The notes: generated from the letters alone by a model not told the origin. A stretch of DNA of 64,000 nt from an uncultured Bacteroidota bacterium (GCA_902561795.1 CACERG010000008.1:18419-82418), one strand, 5' to 3'; shown: positions 33,249-42,175, counted from the stretch's first letter. Program-made: numbers and translations.

Positions 33249-33788
33249 ATGAAAGGTACTGATATAGAGTATGAAAAGATTATCTCCAAATGCCGAAAGT
33301 TATTTGAAGAAAAAATGAGTGATTATGGACCTTCGTGGAGAATTTTAAGATTAAGCTCTTTAACTGACCAAATCTTTATTAAAGCACAAAGAATAAGAAA
33401 TATACAAGTCCTGTCAGAAAGAAAAGTGGATGAAGGCCAAGAATCAGAGTTCATAGGTATTGTAAACTACTCACTTATAGCGTTGATACAAATTAAATTA
33501 GGATTAACTGAAAAACCAGATTTAAATGTAAAGTCTGCATTAGATTTTTATGATATGGAAGCTAGAGGGATTTATGAATTGATGAAAAATAAAAACCATG
33601 ATTATGACGAGGCCTGGAAAGATATGAGAATTAGTTCTTTAACGGATCTTATTTTACAAAAACTTTTAAGAATCAAACAAATTGAAGAAAACGATGGTAT
33701 AACTGTTGTTAGCGAAGGTATTGATTCAAATTATCAGGATATGGCAAACTATGCAATTTTTGCTCTTATACACCTAGAAAATAAATGA
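33249..33788 (+). CDS. DUF1599-family protein with internal duplication
   Basis: The 179-residue protein contains two copies of one unit. DYGPSWRILRLSSLTDQI (from residue 25) matches DYDEAWKDMRISSLTDLI (from residue 118), and NYSLIALIQ (73) matches NYAIFALIH (167). This is the DUF1599 family, typically found next to folP in Bacteroidota. The all-helical pattern with conserved D/W/R residues recalls nucleotide-handling helical folds, but no reaction is established. Its stop overlaps the ATG of the permease gene by 4 bases. Confidence 0.88.
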   Translation: MKGTDIEYEKIISKCRKLFEEKMSDYGPSWRILRLSSLTDQIFIKAQRIRNIQVLSERKVDEGQESEFIGIVNYSLIALIQIKLGLTEKPDLNVKSALDFYDMEARGIYELMKNKNHDYDEAWKDMRISSLTDLILQKLLRIKQIEENDGITVVSEGIDSNYQDMANYAIFALIHLENK

Positions 33789-34858
33789 TCTACATATTAA
33801 AGAAAATCTTACAGGGTTTTTTTTCTTTATTTGGCGTAGCCAGTTTAGTTTTTTTTATGTTTACTATTCTTCCTGGTGATCCTGCAGAAATGATGCTGGA
33901 CCAAAACCAAAATAGTGAACAACTTAAAGTTTTAAAAAATAAATTTGGATTTGATCTACCATTATTAGACCAATATCTATATTACTTAAATGATTTGTCT
34001 CCAATATCATTTCACAGCATTAATAAAAGCGATTTTTCATATTATGAAAAAAAAATTTACGGTGGAATACCTTTATTTAATCTTTACAATAGTATTATTG
34101 TGTTTAAATACCCATATCTAAGAACATCTTATCAAAGGAGAGGTAAGCCTATTACAGATATTTTATCTGAAACTTTACCCAATACAGCGATATTAGCTAT
34201 ATCATCAATTATGATTGCAATTTTTGGGGGTCTTTTTTTTGGAATTACTGCTACAATATTCAAAGATCATTGGATTGATCGGTTTTTATTATTATTTAGC
34301 ACATTAGGAATGAGTATTCCTTCTTTTTTTAGTGCAATCTTGTTCTCGTGGTTTTTTGGTTATTTACTAAATTCTTATACAAATTTGAATATGACTGGAA
34401 GTTTATACGAGCTTGACGATTTTGGAGATAATTACAGAATAGTTTTAAAAAATTTAATACTTCCATCTTTTGTACTAGGTATTCGTCCTTTAGCAATTAT
34501 AATTCAATTAGTTCGCAGCAATTTACTTGAGGTTTTATCACAGGATTACATTAAAACTGCTTTTTCTAAGGGACTCTCAAACTATGAAGTAATTTTTAAG
34601 CATGGATTAAGAAACTCGATAAATCCAGTTATCACAGCAGTTTCTGGTTGGTTTGCCTCACTTTTAGCTGGTGCAATTTTTGTAGAATATATTTTTGGTT
34701 GGAAAGGCCTTGGAAAAGAAATTGTAGAAGCTCTGAATCACTTGGATATCCCCGTGGTTATGGGATCAGTATTAGTTATAGCGTTTATGTTTATAATTAT
34801 TAATATTGTTGTCGATTTAATATATACTTATATTGATCCTAGAATTAAAATTAATTAA
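33785..34858 (+). CDS. DppB-type ABC transporter permease (solitary)
   Basis: The N-terminus FFSLFGVASLVFFMFTILPGDPAEMM is the hallmark of the oligopeptide/dipeptide permease B family. Further membrane segments follow, then the EAA loop GLSNYEVIFKHGLRNSINPV for contact with an ATPase. At 357 residues it has a larger periplasmic segment between TM1 and TM2 than usual. No substrate-binding protein, second permease or ATPase is near. It is translationally coupled to DUF1599 and sits 3 bases before tpiA. Confidence 0.88.
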   Translation: MIYILKKILQGFFSLFGVASLVFFMFTILPGDPAEMMLDQNQNSEQLKVLKNKFGFDLPLLDQYLYYLNDLSPISFHSINKSDFSYYEKKIYGGIPLFNLYNSIIVFKYPYLRTSYQRRGKPITDILSETLPNTAILAISSIMIAIFGGLFFGITATIFKDHWIDRFLLLFSTLGMSIPSFFSAILFSWFFGYLLNSYTNLNMTGSLYELDDFGDNYRIVLKNLILPSFVLGIRPLAIIIQLVRSNLLEVLSQDYIKTAFSKGLSNYEVIFKHGLRNSINPVITAVSGWFASLLAGAIFVEYIFGWKGLGKEIVEALNHLDIPVVMGSVLVIAFMFIIINIVVDLIYTYIDPRIKIN

Positions 34859-34861
34859 TAT

Positions 34862-35611
34862 ATGAGAGATAGAATTGTTGTAGGAAACTGGAAAATGAAT
34901 AAAGATTTTGAGGAAACTGAAAAAATGTTAACACAATTAAAATCTTATTCTGAGTCTCCAAGTGTAAAAATCATGATAGCTCCATCTTTCACCCAACTAT
35001 ACCAATCTGTTCAATCGCTCAAATCAACAAATATATATGTAGCTGCACAAAATTTAGGTATAGCAGAATCTGGAGCCTTCACAGGAGAAGTTTCCCCTAA
35101 AATGCTTAAAGGAATAGGTGTAAACACAGTTATTATAGGACACTCTGAAAGACGAAATATTTTTCGAGAGAACGATAACTTTTTGACAAAAAAAATAAAA
35201 ATTGCAGTAGAATCAGACATTGAGGTTATTTTTTGTTTTGGTGAAAAATTAGAAGATAGAATATCAAATAATCATTTTGAAATTGTAGCACAGCAGCTTA
35301 AAAAAACTATTTTTAATCTTTCGAATAAAAGCATGATGAATATAATATTGGCTTATGAACCTGTTTGGGCAATAGGTACTGGTGAAACTGCAACAGCAGC
35401 ACAAGCTCAGGAAATGCATTTTTACATTAGAAAATTAATATCCTCGCATTTTAATTCCAAAATTGCCAATAATGTTTCGATCTTATATGGAGGAAGTGTC
35501 AAACCTGAAAATGCAAAAGAAATTTTCAGTGAACTTGATGTTGATGGAGGATTAATAGGAGGCGCATCCTTAAATGCAGAAGACTTCATGAAAATTGCAA
35601 ATTCATTTTAA
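34862..35611 (+). CDS. tpiA: Triosephosphate isomerase
   Basis: The 249-residue barrel has the catalytic lysine in VGNWKMNKD, histidine in IIGHSERR, glutamate in AYEPVWAIGTG and the phosphate loop YGGSVKPENA. It interconverts dihydroxyacetone phosphate and glyceraldehyde-3-phosphate. It lies 3 bases after the permease gene, and clpS follows after 23 bases. Confidence 0.97.
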   Translation: MRDRIVVGNWKMNKDFEETEKMLTQLKSYSESPSVKIMIAPSFTQLYQSVQSLKSTNIYVAAQNLGIAESGAFTGEVSPKMLKGIGVNTVIIGHSERRNIFRENDNFLTKKIKIAVESDIEVIFCFGEKLEDRISNNHFEIVAQQLKKTIFNLSNKSMMNIILAYEPVWAIGTGETATAAQAQEMHFYIRKLISSHFNSKIANNVSILYGGSVKPENAKEIFSELDVDGGLIGGASLNAEDFMKIANSF

Positions 35612-35634
35612 AATCTTTAAACATTTAATTAAAA

Positions 35635-35946
35635 ATGGCATACCATGTTTCTCATAACTTAAGGGATCAAGATTCACCGAAAATTAATCCAAAAGAACTC
35701 GAACAGGTTAATGTCTTAGAGGAAAAAGAACACCAGATAATATTATATAATGATGATGTAAATACATTTGAACATGTTATTGATTGTTTAGTAAAAATAT
35801 GTGAACACCACTATCTTCAAGCTGAACAATGTGCATATATCGTTCATCATTCTGGAAAGTGTTCTGTTAAAACAGGTAGTTTAGATGAATTAGTTCCCAA
35901 ATGTAAAGCTCTTCTAGAGGAAGGTCTGAGTGCTGAAGTTGTTTAA
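35635..35946 (+). CDS. clpS: ClpS adaptor protein
   Basis: The 103-residue protein has the ClpS core: IILYNDDVNTFEHVIDCL, AYIVHHSGKCSVKTG, and LLEEGLSAEVV at the end. It binds N-degron residues and delivers substrates to the ClpA-type unfoldase. Asp/Asn of NDD and the His in VHHSGK are the N-degron pocket residues. In relatives, prmA often lies between tpiA and clpS, but it is absent here. Confidence 0.95.
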   Translation: MAYHVSHNLRDQDSPKINPKELEQVNVLEEKEHQIILYNDDVNTFEHVIDCLVKICEHHYLQAEQCAYIVHHSGKCSVKTGSLDELVPKCKALLEEGLSAEVV

Positions 35947-36043
35947 GGTTTGATTTTTTTCTTTGCACAAAATAATCGTAATTTGCAAAACAAATTGGCT
36001 ATGTATAAGAAATTTCACATGAGTAATTTCCTAAGTCATTTTG

Positions 36044-36616
36044 ATGATTAAAAAAAAAATGAAAATGAAGTATAGAAATTTAATTATCACACTATTTATG
36101 ATTGCGTCACTTAAAACAACAGCCCAAAAAAATATAGATACCACAATTTATCAGTTTAAAGTTGAAAATATTGAAGGAGAGGAATTTAATTTTGATTCTC
36201 TCCGAGGTAAAAAGATTATGATCGTAAACACAGCATCTAAATGCGGTCTTACTCCACAGTATAAAAAACTCCAATCACTTTTTGAAAGGTATAAGGGCAG
36301 AAATTTCGTTATTGTAGGTTTTCCAGCAAACAATTTTTTGTTTCAAGAGCCAGGAAATAACAGCGATATAGCAGAGTTTTGTGAAAAAAACTATGGCGTT
36401 ACATTTCCAATGATGAGTAAAATATCAGTTAAGGGTAAAAGTATACATCCTATTTACCAATTCTTGACTGAACAAACAAAAAATGGAGTAATTAGTTCCA
36501 GAGTATCGTGGAATTTTCAAAAATATTTAATTAATGAAGACGGAAAATTGGCTAAAGTAATCTCGCCTAGGACTCAACCTGATGATCCTACAATTTTATC
36601 ATGGATAGAAAATTAA
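36044..36616 (+). CDS. Exported glutathione-peroxidase-family protein
   Basis: After a signal peptide (NLIITLFMIASLKTTAQ) comes a thioredoxin-fold peroxidase. It has the catalytic cysteine in NTASKCGLTPQY, glutamine in the FPANNFLFQEPG segment, and Trp/Asn in SWNFQKYLI. Family enzymes reduce peroxides, and non-animal members generally use thioredoxin rather than glutathione. Start is uncertain: ATGs at 36044, 36059 and 36065 are all in frame. The last 16 bases overlap the next gene, so it is the first gene of a thiol-related operon. Confidence 0.92.
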   Translation: MIKKKMKMKYRNLIITLFMIASLKTTAQKNIDTTIYQFKVENIEGEEFNFDSLRGKKIMIVNTASKCGLTPQYKKLQSLFERYKGRNFVIVGFPANNFLFQEPGNNSDIAEFCEKNYGVTFPMMSKISVKGKSIHPIYQFLTEQTKNGVISSRVSWNFQKYLINEDGKLAKVISPRTQPDDPTILSWIEN

Positions 36617-37764
36617 TTAAAAAAAAAGCAAATTTTAAAACTCAATGTGTTCATGCTGGTGAATTAGTTGATAAAGTCAATGGGGGTTCTATTTCACCAC
36701 TTTATATGGCCACTTCATATAAATTTAGTGATGTTAAGATAAACAGATATCCCAGGTATTTTAATACACCAAATCAAAAAGGTCTTGCTGATAAAATAGC
36801 TGCGCTTGAAGGAGCAGAATCCGCTATTTTATTTAGTTCAGGTATGGCAGCAATAAGTACTTCTCTTTTATCATATTTAAAATCAGGAGACCACGTCGTT
36901 CTTCAAAATGACTTATATGGCGGAACAAGGAATTTTATAAAAACAGAATTTCCAAAATTTGGAATTGAATTTAGCTTTACATCTGGTATTTCTTCAAAAG
37001 ACTTTGAAAAGGAAATAAGAAAAAATACTAAGATCATATATATCGAAACTCCTAGTAATCCTAAACTTAAAATAATTGATTTAAAATCTGTAAGTGATTT
37101 AGCCAAAAACAATAAAATCTTAACGATTATCGATAATACTTTTGCTAGCCCAGTCAATCAAAATCCTATAGAGTTTGGGCTTGATATAGTAATTCATAGC
37201 GCTACAAAATATTTAGGTGGACATAGTGACATATCAGCTGGTACTATTGTTAGCTCTGAGAAAATTATAAATAAAATTTCTAGTAGTGCAAAAAATTTTG
37301 GTGGAAACTTGAGTGATTATACTGTTTGGCTTCTTGAAAGAAGCTTAAAAACTCTTTATTTGCGAGTTAAAGAACAAAATAAGAACGCATTACAGATTGC
37401 TATTTTCCTTGAAAATGAAGCTTGGATGGATAAAGTTTATTATCCTGGTTTAACTTCACATCCCAACCATGAACTAGCAAAAAAACAGATGAAAGATTTT
37501 GGAGGCATGTTGTCTTTTGACTTGTCACCAAAAATAGATTGCAAAAAATTCCTTTTAGGACTTGAGCTTATTAAGCCGACTATGAGTTTAGCTGGAATTG
37601 AGACTACAGCATTAAGTCCAAAACTTACCTCACATTCTTTACTAACAGATGAAGAACGGATTGAACAGGGAATAAATGATCAAATGGTTAGACTATCTGC
37701 TGGTATTGAAGATTATGAAGATTTAAAAGACGATATAATACAATCTATTAAAAAACAAATCTAA
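36601..37764 (+). CDS. PLP-dependent trans-sulfuration enzyme (cystathionine gamma-synthase/lyase family)
   Basis: The 387-residue protein is a Cys/Met-metabolism PLP enzyme. It has the N-terminal TQCVHAGELVD, GLADKIAALEGAESAILFSSGMAAI, the PLP aspartate in TIIDNTFASP and the Schiff-base lysine in IHSATKYLGGHSD. Family members make or cleave cystathionine or related thioethers, and the exact reaction cannot be told from sequence alone. It overlaps the peroxidase gene by 16 bases and bshB1 by 1 base (TAATG). Confidence 0.92.
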   Translation: MDRKLIKKKANFKTQCVHAGELVDKVNGGSISPLYMATSYKFSDVKINRYPRYFNTPNQKGLADKIAALEGAESAILFSSGMAAISTSLLSYLKSGDHVVLQNDLYGGTRNFIKTEFPKFGIEFSFTSGISSKDFEKEIRKNTKIIYIETPSNPKLKIIDLKSVSDLAKNNKILTIIDNTFASPVNQNPIEFGLDIVIHSATKYLGGHSDISAGTIVSSEKIINKISSSAKNFGGNLSDYTVWLLERSLKTLYLRVKEQNKNALQIAIFLENEAWMDKVYYPGLTSHPNHELAKKQMKDFGGMLSFDLSPKIDCKKFLLGLELIKPTMSLAGIETTALSPKLTSHSLLTDEERIEQGINDQMVRLSAGIEDYEDLKDDIIQSIKKQI

Positions 37765-38486
37765 TGAAAGTTGATATTTTAGCTTTTGGTGCTCATCCAG
37801 ACGATGTAGAGCTTGGATGTGGAGGAACAATAGCATTATCTATTGCTCAAGGTAAAACAGTTGCAATTGTAGATTTAACTCAAGGTGAATTGGGTACTAG
37901 GGGTGATGTTCAAACTAGGAAAAGTGAAGCTAAAATAGCCTCAGATGTCCTTAAAATTTATAATCGAGAAAATCTAAAATTTGAGGACGGATTTTTTGAA
38001 AATAATTTGGAAAACCAACTTGTTTTAATTGAAAAAATCAGAAAATACCAACCAAACATTGTTTTATGTAATTCAAGAAGAGATAGACATATTGATCATG
38101 GTAAAGCAAATCAACTAGTCAATGACTCATGCTTTTTGAGTGGTTTAAATAAAATCGAAACGATTGATCAAAATGGAAAAAATCAGAAATCATGGCGTCC
38201 ACAACTTATTTTAGAGTATATACAGTGGAATGAAGTTAAACCAGATATAGTAATAAATATTACTGGATACTTGGATAAAAAAATTGAAGCAGTTAGAGCT
38301 TATAAAAGTCAATTATTTGATTCGAAGAAAAACGAAAATAATACACCCATAAGTACTGAAAACTTTTTAAATAGCGTAAAGTATCGTGCGCAAAATCTTG
38401 GTAGATTAATTGGTACTGAAGCAGGAGAAGGTTTTACATCTAGACAGTTGTTAGCCATTAAAGAGTTGGATTCTCTAATTAAATAA
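37764..38486 (+). CDS. bshB1: Bacillithiol biosynthesis deacetylase BshB1
   Basis: The 240-residue LmbE-like deacetylase begins with the zinc motif FGAHPDDVELGCGG and has the third ligand in DRHIDHGKA, plus QGELGTRG near residue 50. BshB1 removes the acetyl group from GlcNAc-malate in bacillithiol synthesis. Its presence implies that bacillithiol, not glutathione, is the main low-molecular-weight thiol here. bshA and bshC are not in the window. It is co-transcribed with the trans-sulfuration gene. Confidence 0.94.
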   Translation: MKVDILAFGAHPDDVELGCGGTIALSIAQGKTVAIVDLTQGELGTRGDVQTRKSEAKIASDVLKIYNRENLKFEDGFFENNLENQLVLIEKIRKYQPNIVLCNSRRDRHIDHGKANQLVNDSCFLSGLNKIETIDQNGKNQKSWRPQLILEYIQWNEVKPDIVINITGYLDKKIEAVRAYKSQLFDSKKNENNTPISTENFLNSVKYRAQNLGRLIGTEAGEGFTSRQLLAIKELDSLIK

Positions 38487-38488
38487 AT

Positions 38489-39466
38489 ATGCCAAAGACT
38501 GTTAGATGGGGTATTTTGGGCCTTGGGAATATTGCAAAAAAATTTGCAGATGATATAAAGTTGGTTCCTGATTGTAAACTTGAAGCAGTTGCCTCCTCGG
38601 ACATGGCACGTGCTAAGAATTTTGCTAAGATCTATAAAGTAAACCGTTTTTATGATAATTATGATGATCTTTTTAATGACAGTGAAGTTGATATAATTTA
38701 TATTGCTTCTCTTAATAATAATCATTATGAACATTCTGTAAGTGCAATAAAACATAACAAAGCAGTTTTATGTGAAAAGCCTCTAGCTATTAATGAATCG
38801 CAGGTTAAAGATCTAGTTTATCTTTCGAATGAAAGAGGGGTTTTTCTGATGGAAGCCCTTTGGACAAGATTTAATCCTGTCTTCGATCAACTACTTAAAT
38901 GGATTTCAGAAGGTCAAATTGGAAAAATTAAATATATCTATGCCTCTTTTTGTTTTAACGGGACAGATAGATCTCGTGATTCTAGATTATTCAATCTTGA
39001 AAAGGGTGGAGGTAGTTTACTTGATATAGGTATTTATCCACTTTTTCTTTCTTATCAACTTTTAGGATACCCAATTTCAATCATCTCTGATGCAATAAAA
39101 TCAGAAACTGGTGTGGATATGCAAATGGCCATGATTTTTAGCTACAAAGATTCTCAAGCATTATTATATTCAAGTTTTTCACATAATGAGGATATGCGTG
39201 CTAAGATTTGTGGTGAAAAAGGTGAAATTTATATTGATTCTAGATGGCACGAATCAAAATCGATAACACTATCAAATAATAAGAAAACCAAAAAAAAAAT
39301 CGAGTTTATTGGTAAGGGTTATTTTTATGAAATAATGGAATCAAATAAATGTATCAGGGAAAAACGTATTGAATCAAATAAATGGACACATAAAAACAGT
39401 TTAGATCTAATTAAGTTAATGGATAAAGTAAGAGCACAGAACAATATTATATATCCAAACGAATAG
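38489..39466 (+). CDS. Gfo/Idh/MocA-family oxidoreductase
   Basis: The 325-residue protein has the N-terminal Rossmann motif GILGLGNIAKKFADD, the CEKPLAIN motif with its catalytic lysine, and the C-terminal alpha/beta domain (GSLLDIGIYPLFLSYQLL). Family enzymes oxidise or reduce sugars and inositols with NAD(P). The substrate is unknown. It starts 2 bases after bshB1 and is the last gene of the four-gene operon before tRNA-His. Confidence 0.9.
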   Translation: MPKTVRWGILGLGNIAKKFADDIKLVPDCKLEAVASSDMARAKNFAKIYKVNRFYDNYDDLFNDSEVDIIYIASLNNNHYEHSVSAIKHNKAVLCEKPLAINESQVKDLVYLSNERGVFLMEALWTRFNPVFDQLLKWISEGQIGKIKYIYASFCFNGTDRSRDSRLFNLEKGGGSLLDIGIYPLFLSYQLLGYPISIISDAIKSETGVDMQMAMIFSYKDSQALLYSSFSHNEDMRAKICGEKGEIYIDSRWHESKSITLSNNKKTKKKIEFIGKGYFYEIMESNKCIREKRIESNKWTHKNSLDLIKLMDKVRAQNNIIYPNE

Positions 39467-39560
39467 TTGTGTATAATATTTAACTTAATATAAATGAAAT
39501 TAGTAATGTTGATTTGGTTCTTAATTTTTATCCAAAATCTATTATATTTGGAACCATAAT

Positions 39561-39638
39561 GGTGGTTGTAGCTCAGTTGGTTAGAGCGCCTGATTGTGGT
39601 TCAGGAGGTCGTCGGTTCGAGACCGATCTTCCACCCCA
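39561..39638 (+). tRNA. tRNA-His (anticodon GTG)
   Basis: The anticodon stem CCTGA/TCAGG surrounds TTGTGGT, with anticodon GTG. The T arm is GTCGG-TTCGAGA-CCGAT. An extra 5' G at 39561 faces discriminator C, as in histidine tRNAs, and CCA is encoded at 39636-39638. Acceptor pairs 5-68 and 6-67 are T-T in this sequence. A TATATTTG box lies at 39543-39550. Confidence 0.93.
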
Positions 39639-39667
39639 AAAGGGATTCTTGAGAGTCCCTTTTTTTT
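39638..39667 (+). terminator. Intrinsic terminator after tRNA-His
   Basis: AAAAGGGA (39638-39645) pairs with TCCCTTTT (39656-39663) around a 10-base loop. The T run continues to 39667. Confidence 0.85.
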
Positions 39668-39686
39668 AAAAATTAACCATAAATAA

Positions 39687-40223
39687 ATGCGATACTTTAT
39701 CTTTCTTTTTCCTTTGTTTGCTATATGTCAAAGTAATTCACAAAGCGCTGGTAGCTTTCGATTTTATGATACTAATAGATCTAATATTACTCTTTACCAA
39801 ACAACCGGAAGTAGATTTTACCATGAAAAGTTTTTAACTTCAATAATTAAAGGTAAAAAGGTTGAAGTAAGATTTGATGCATTTAAAGATGCAATGTATA
39901 TAAGATTAAATGATAATTATTTTGAATACCTATTACCATCGAAAAATAATGTTTCAATTTTATTAGGAGGAAAAGAACCTTGGTTGGCATATGATAACAA
40001 ATGGTACAGATTGTTATTTAAGGATAAAAATAAATCTTACCTATTTAAACCGATTGTAGAGTATAGTAAGCCAAGAGTAGCTAATTCAGGTTATTCAGTA
40101 AATAAAGCTGCTGAATTTAAATTGAAAAAAAGATTTTTTGTTTTAGAAGCGGGAACATTAAAAAAAGTTTCTAAAAAAGAATTAAAAAAGATTGGTATTA
40201 TTAAAATGATTAATTCATTATAA
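39687..40223 (+). CDS. Secreted protein of unknown function
   Basis: The 178-residue product has a signal peptide (FIFLFPLFAICQSNSQS). The mature part is basic and strand-rich, with an aromatic segment EPWLAYDNKWYRLLFKDK and a Lys-rich tail (KKVSKKELKKIGI). I recognise no family. It is the first gene after the tRNA-His terminator and starts the run of small exported proteins. Confidence 0.75.
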   Translation: MRYFIFLFPLFAICQSNSQSAGSFRFYDTNRSNITLYQTTGSRFYHEKFLTSIIKGKKVEVRFDAFKDAMYIRLNDNYFEYLLPSKNNVSILLGGKEPWLAYDNKWYRLLFKDKNKSYLFKPIVEYSKPRVANSGYSVNKAAEFKLKKRFFVLEAGTLKKVSKKELKKIGIIKMINSL

Positions 40224-40289
40224 ACATTATGTATTCTAGTTAAATAAATATTTGTATAAATTTGACACTAAAATTTTTAAAAACACTTT

Positions 40290-40685
40290 ATGAAAAAGTT
40301 AGCACCTATTTTATTTTTTATACTCATTAATATATCCTTTGCTTCAGAAAATTCATTAGAAAGTTATACGATAAAAGTTAAAGCTGAGAGTCGTAACAAT
40401 TATGTATTATCTGGTAATGATTTGAATGGTTTAGTTAAAGGTACTGATCCTAAACTGACATTTTTAGTTGGATCAAAAATTGATTTTTTGGTCGATGCAC
40501 CCGGTCATCCTTTTTATCTAAAAATAAAGGCAGGTATCGGTAAAAAAGATCAAATCGAAAATATTGACAATAATGGAGACACAACTGGAATTATTTCATG
40601 GATTCCAGAAAAACCTGGAACATATTATTATCAATGTGGTAAGCACAAAAACATGGTTGGGGAAATAAATGTCGTAGGTAAATAA
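40290..40685 (+). CDS. Periplasmic cupredoxin (type 1 copper protein)
   Basis: The 131-residue protein has a signal peptide ending SFASE and a plastocyanin-like domain with a full set of type-1 copper ligands: His73 in PGHPFYL, then Cys116, His119 and Met122 in YYQCGKHKNMVG. Blue copper proteins of this kind shuttle electrons or bind copper. There is no adjacent oxidase or nitrite reductase to name a partner. A TAAATTTG box at 40257-40264 is a candidate -7 element. Confidence 0.85.
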   Translation: MKKLAPILFFILINISFASENSLESYTIKVKAESRNNYVLSGNDLNGLVKGTDPKLTFLVGSKIDFLVDAPGHPFYLKIKAGIGKKDQIENIDNNGDTTGIISWIPEKPGTYYYQCGKHKNMVGEINVVGK

Positions 40686-40784
40686 GACTTAATACTAGTA
40701 TTCTATATTAATCTAATTTTAAGTAAGATATGACTTAGTTCCTTTTCGAATAATTTCAAAAGTTATTTACAAATAAACTTAGAC

Positions 40785-41131
40785 TTATTTGATTTTTTGA
40801 CGATACAAAAGAGAACGCCTATTACCGTTATCTAATTCAACCTTATTTTTTGAGATGATCCTAAATGAATTAGCCTTTCTGCTTGTTTTTATTAATTCCC
40901 ATTTAATGACACCTTTTTTTTATCATAACTTATTATTTCAATACCTGATCTAAAATCACCAGTCGGCGTTTCATATATAATTAGACGATTGTTTGCTATA
41001 ATATTAAAACAGTCAGATTTTTCTTTATCACACCATTGGCCATTTAAATATTCCTCTACATTAAACTCTTGTGCGATAATGCACAATGGAAATAAAAAAA
41101 CAAAAAACAAACTTGGTTTAATCTCATACAA
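40785..41131 (-). pseudogene. Frameshifted small secreted protein (break in a poly-A run)
   Basis: From the ATG at 41131 the frame encodes a signal peptide (FFVFLFPLCIIAQ) and a WCDKEKSDCF segment, and stops at 40892. On the minus strand, an 8-A run at 40921-40914 lies just before the stop. Adding one A joins it to a second open stretch of 42 codons (GVIKWELIKTSRKANSFR onward) ending with TAA at 40787-40785. The joined protein is about 115 residues and reads as one coherent small beta-rich domain. It may be a real lesion, a polymerase-slippage site or a sequence error. Confidence 0.65.
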
Positions 41132-41278
41132 TGAAAATAATCATTTTGGTCTCTATAATAAGTTTTTGTTTTTAAAAAAGATCTTTTATTAAACAGTAGC
41201 ATATTAGTCCATTTTTTGCTAAATTCCATTGTTACTATTTACTTTTTAATTTAAATAAAAAATAAATAATTTTTAATA

Positions 41279-41650
41279 ATGAGATACCTACTTCACCATA
41301 TATTCATCTTTTTTTGTTTGTCATGTGCTGCGATAAAGTCAACTGAAAATGATCCATTTATTGGAAAATATAAAATGACTGTCTTAAGTGTAGATCAGGT
41401 AGGTGATATTCCAGCAATTTTAACAATAACAAAAGATAAAAAATTGTATTATTCTGATGTTAATTATAAAATTAATGACGAAGAAAGATCCTTAGATATT
41501 ATATCAACTTATTCTGTAGATAGTTCAACACTTATAGTTGAATCTCTAATTGATGGTTCTCAAATTGATTTTGAATTAAATTTTGAAGGCTCTTTTTTTA
41601 CTGGTACAGCTGGTGGTTACTATGATATAGAGGGTAATAAAATAGAATAA
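41279..41650 (+). CDS. Small lipoprotein of unknown function
   Basis: The 123-residue protein has a lipoprotein signal ending FCLSC and a strand-rich mature domain, with DPFIGKYKMTVLSVDQVGDI followed by ITKDKKLYYSDV. This looks like a small lipocalin-like beta barrel. No family is recognised. It lies between the frameshifted gene and the plug-like gene, in its own orientation unit. Confidence 0.7.
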   Translation: MRYLLHHIFIFFCLSCAAIKSTENDPFIGKYKMTVLSVDQVGDIPAILTITKDKKLYYSDVNYKINDEERSLDIISTYSVDSSTLIVESLIDGSQIDFELNFEGSFFTGTAGGYYDIEGNKIE

Positions 41651-41710
41651 GGTGATGTCTTTTATTTTTATTTAATATTTATAAACCATTATAAATAAAT
41701 AATTTCGACA

Positions 41711-42175
41711 ATGAAAATTTCAGTCACTATTTTTATATTTTTTGGTCTATACTTTATCAATGCTCAAGAAAAAGTCATTCTAAAGGGAATGACAAAAAAA
41801 GAGATAAAGACATTAAAAAAACAAGAAAAAGAGAAACAAAGAATTGCTAAGCTTACAAGTATGGGACTTAATCAATGGGGTATTGATGAGAATGCACAAA
41901 CTTGGTATCTTGCATTAAAATATTATTTACCTACAGCCAGACAAGCAGGAGGAATTCCAATTTTAAGGCAATATCAGACATTTACACAGGAATCATCAAA
42001 AACATTTCCATTATGGATTATAAATGGGCAACAATTCAGTTCCCCACCTCAGGATGTCCAGGCTTTGTCTCCCCATATACGAAAAGTAAGAGTTCTCATT
42101 AGTGCTGCTGAAACTAATAGATGGGGTAAACAAGGTAGGGCAGGTGTAATAATGCTGACAACTATTGAATTGTAA
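41711..42175 (+). CDS. Secreted stand-alone TonB-plug-like protein
   Basis: A signal peptide (FIFFGLYFINAQ) is followed by a Lys-rich helix (residues 24-45) and then, at residues 100-152, PLWIINGQQF, HIRKVRVLISAAE and WGKQGRAGVIMLTT. These match in order the plug domain of TonB-dependent receptors (PL-x-IDG, I-x-S-I-x-VLKDA-x-A, YG-x-RG-x-x-GVI-x-I-TT). The protein ends there, with no barrel. It could be a plug-like (STN/secretin-type) adaptor or a receptor remnant. A mature N-terminus and signal argue for a deliberate protein. Confidence 0.75.
   Translation: MKISVTIFIFFGLYFINAQEKVILKGMTKKEIKTLKKQEKEKQRIAKLTSMGLNQWGIDENAQTWYLALKYYLPTARQAGGIPILRQYQTFTQESSKTFPLWIINGQQFSSPPQDVQALSPHIRKVRVLISAAETNRWGKQGRAGVIMLTTIEL

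Noticed and set aside
35612..35634. Expectation of prmA between tpiA and clpS
   Set aside because: Only 23 bases are present and no remnant is visible. Gene order simply differs and there is no evidence of a deletion scar.
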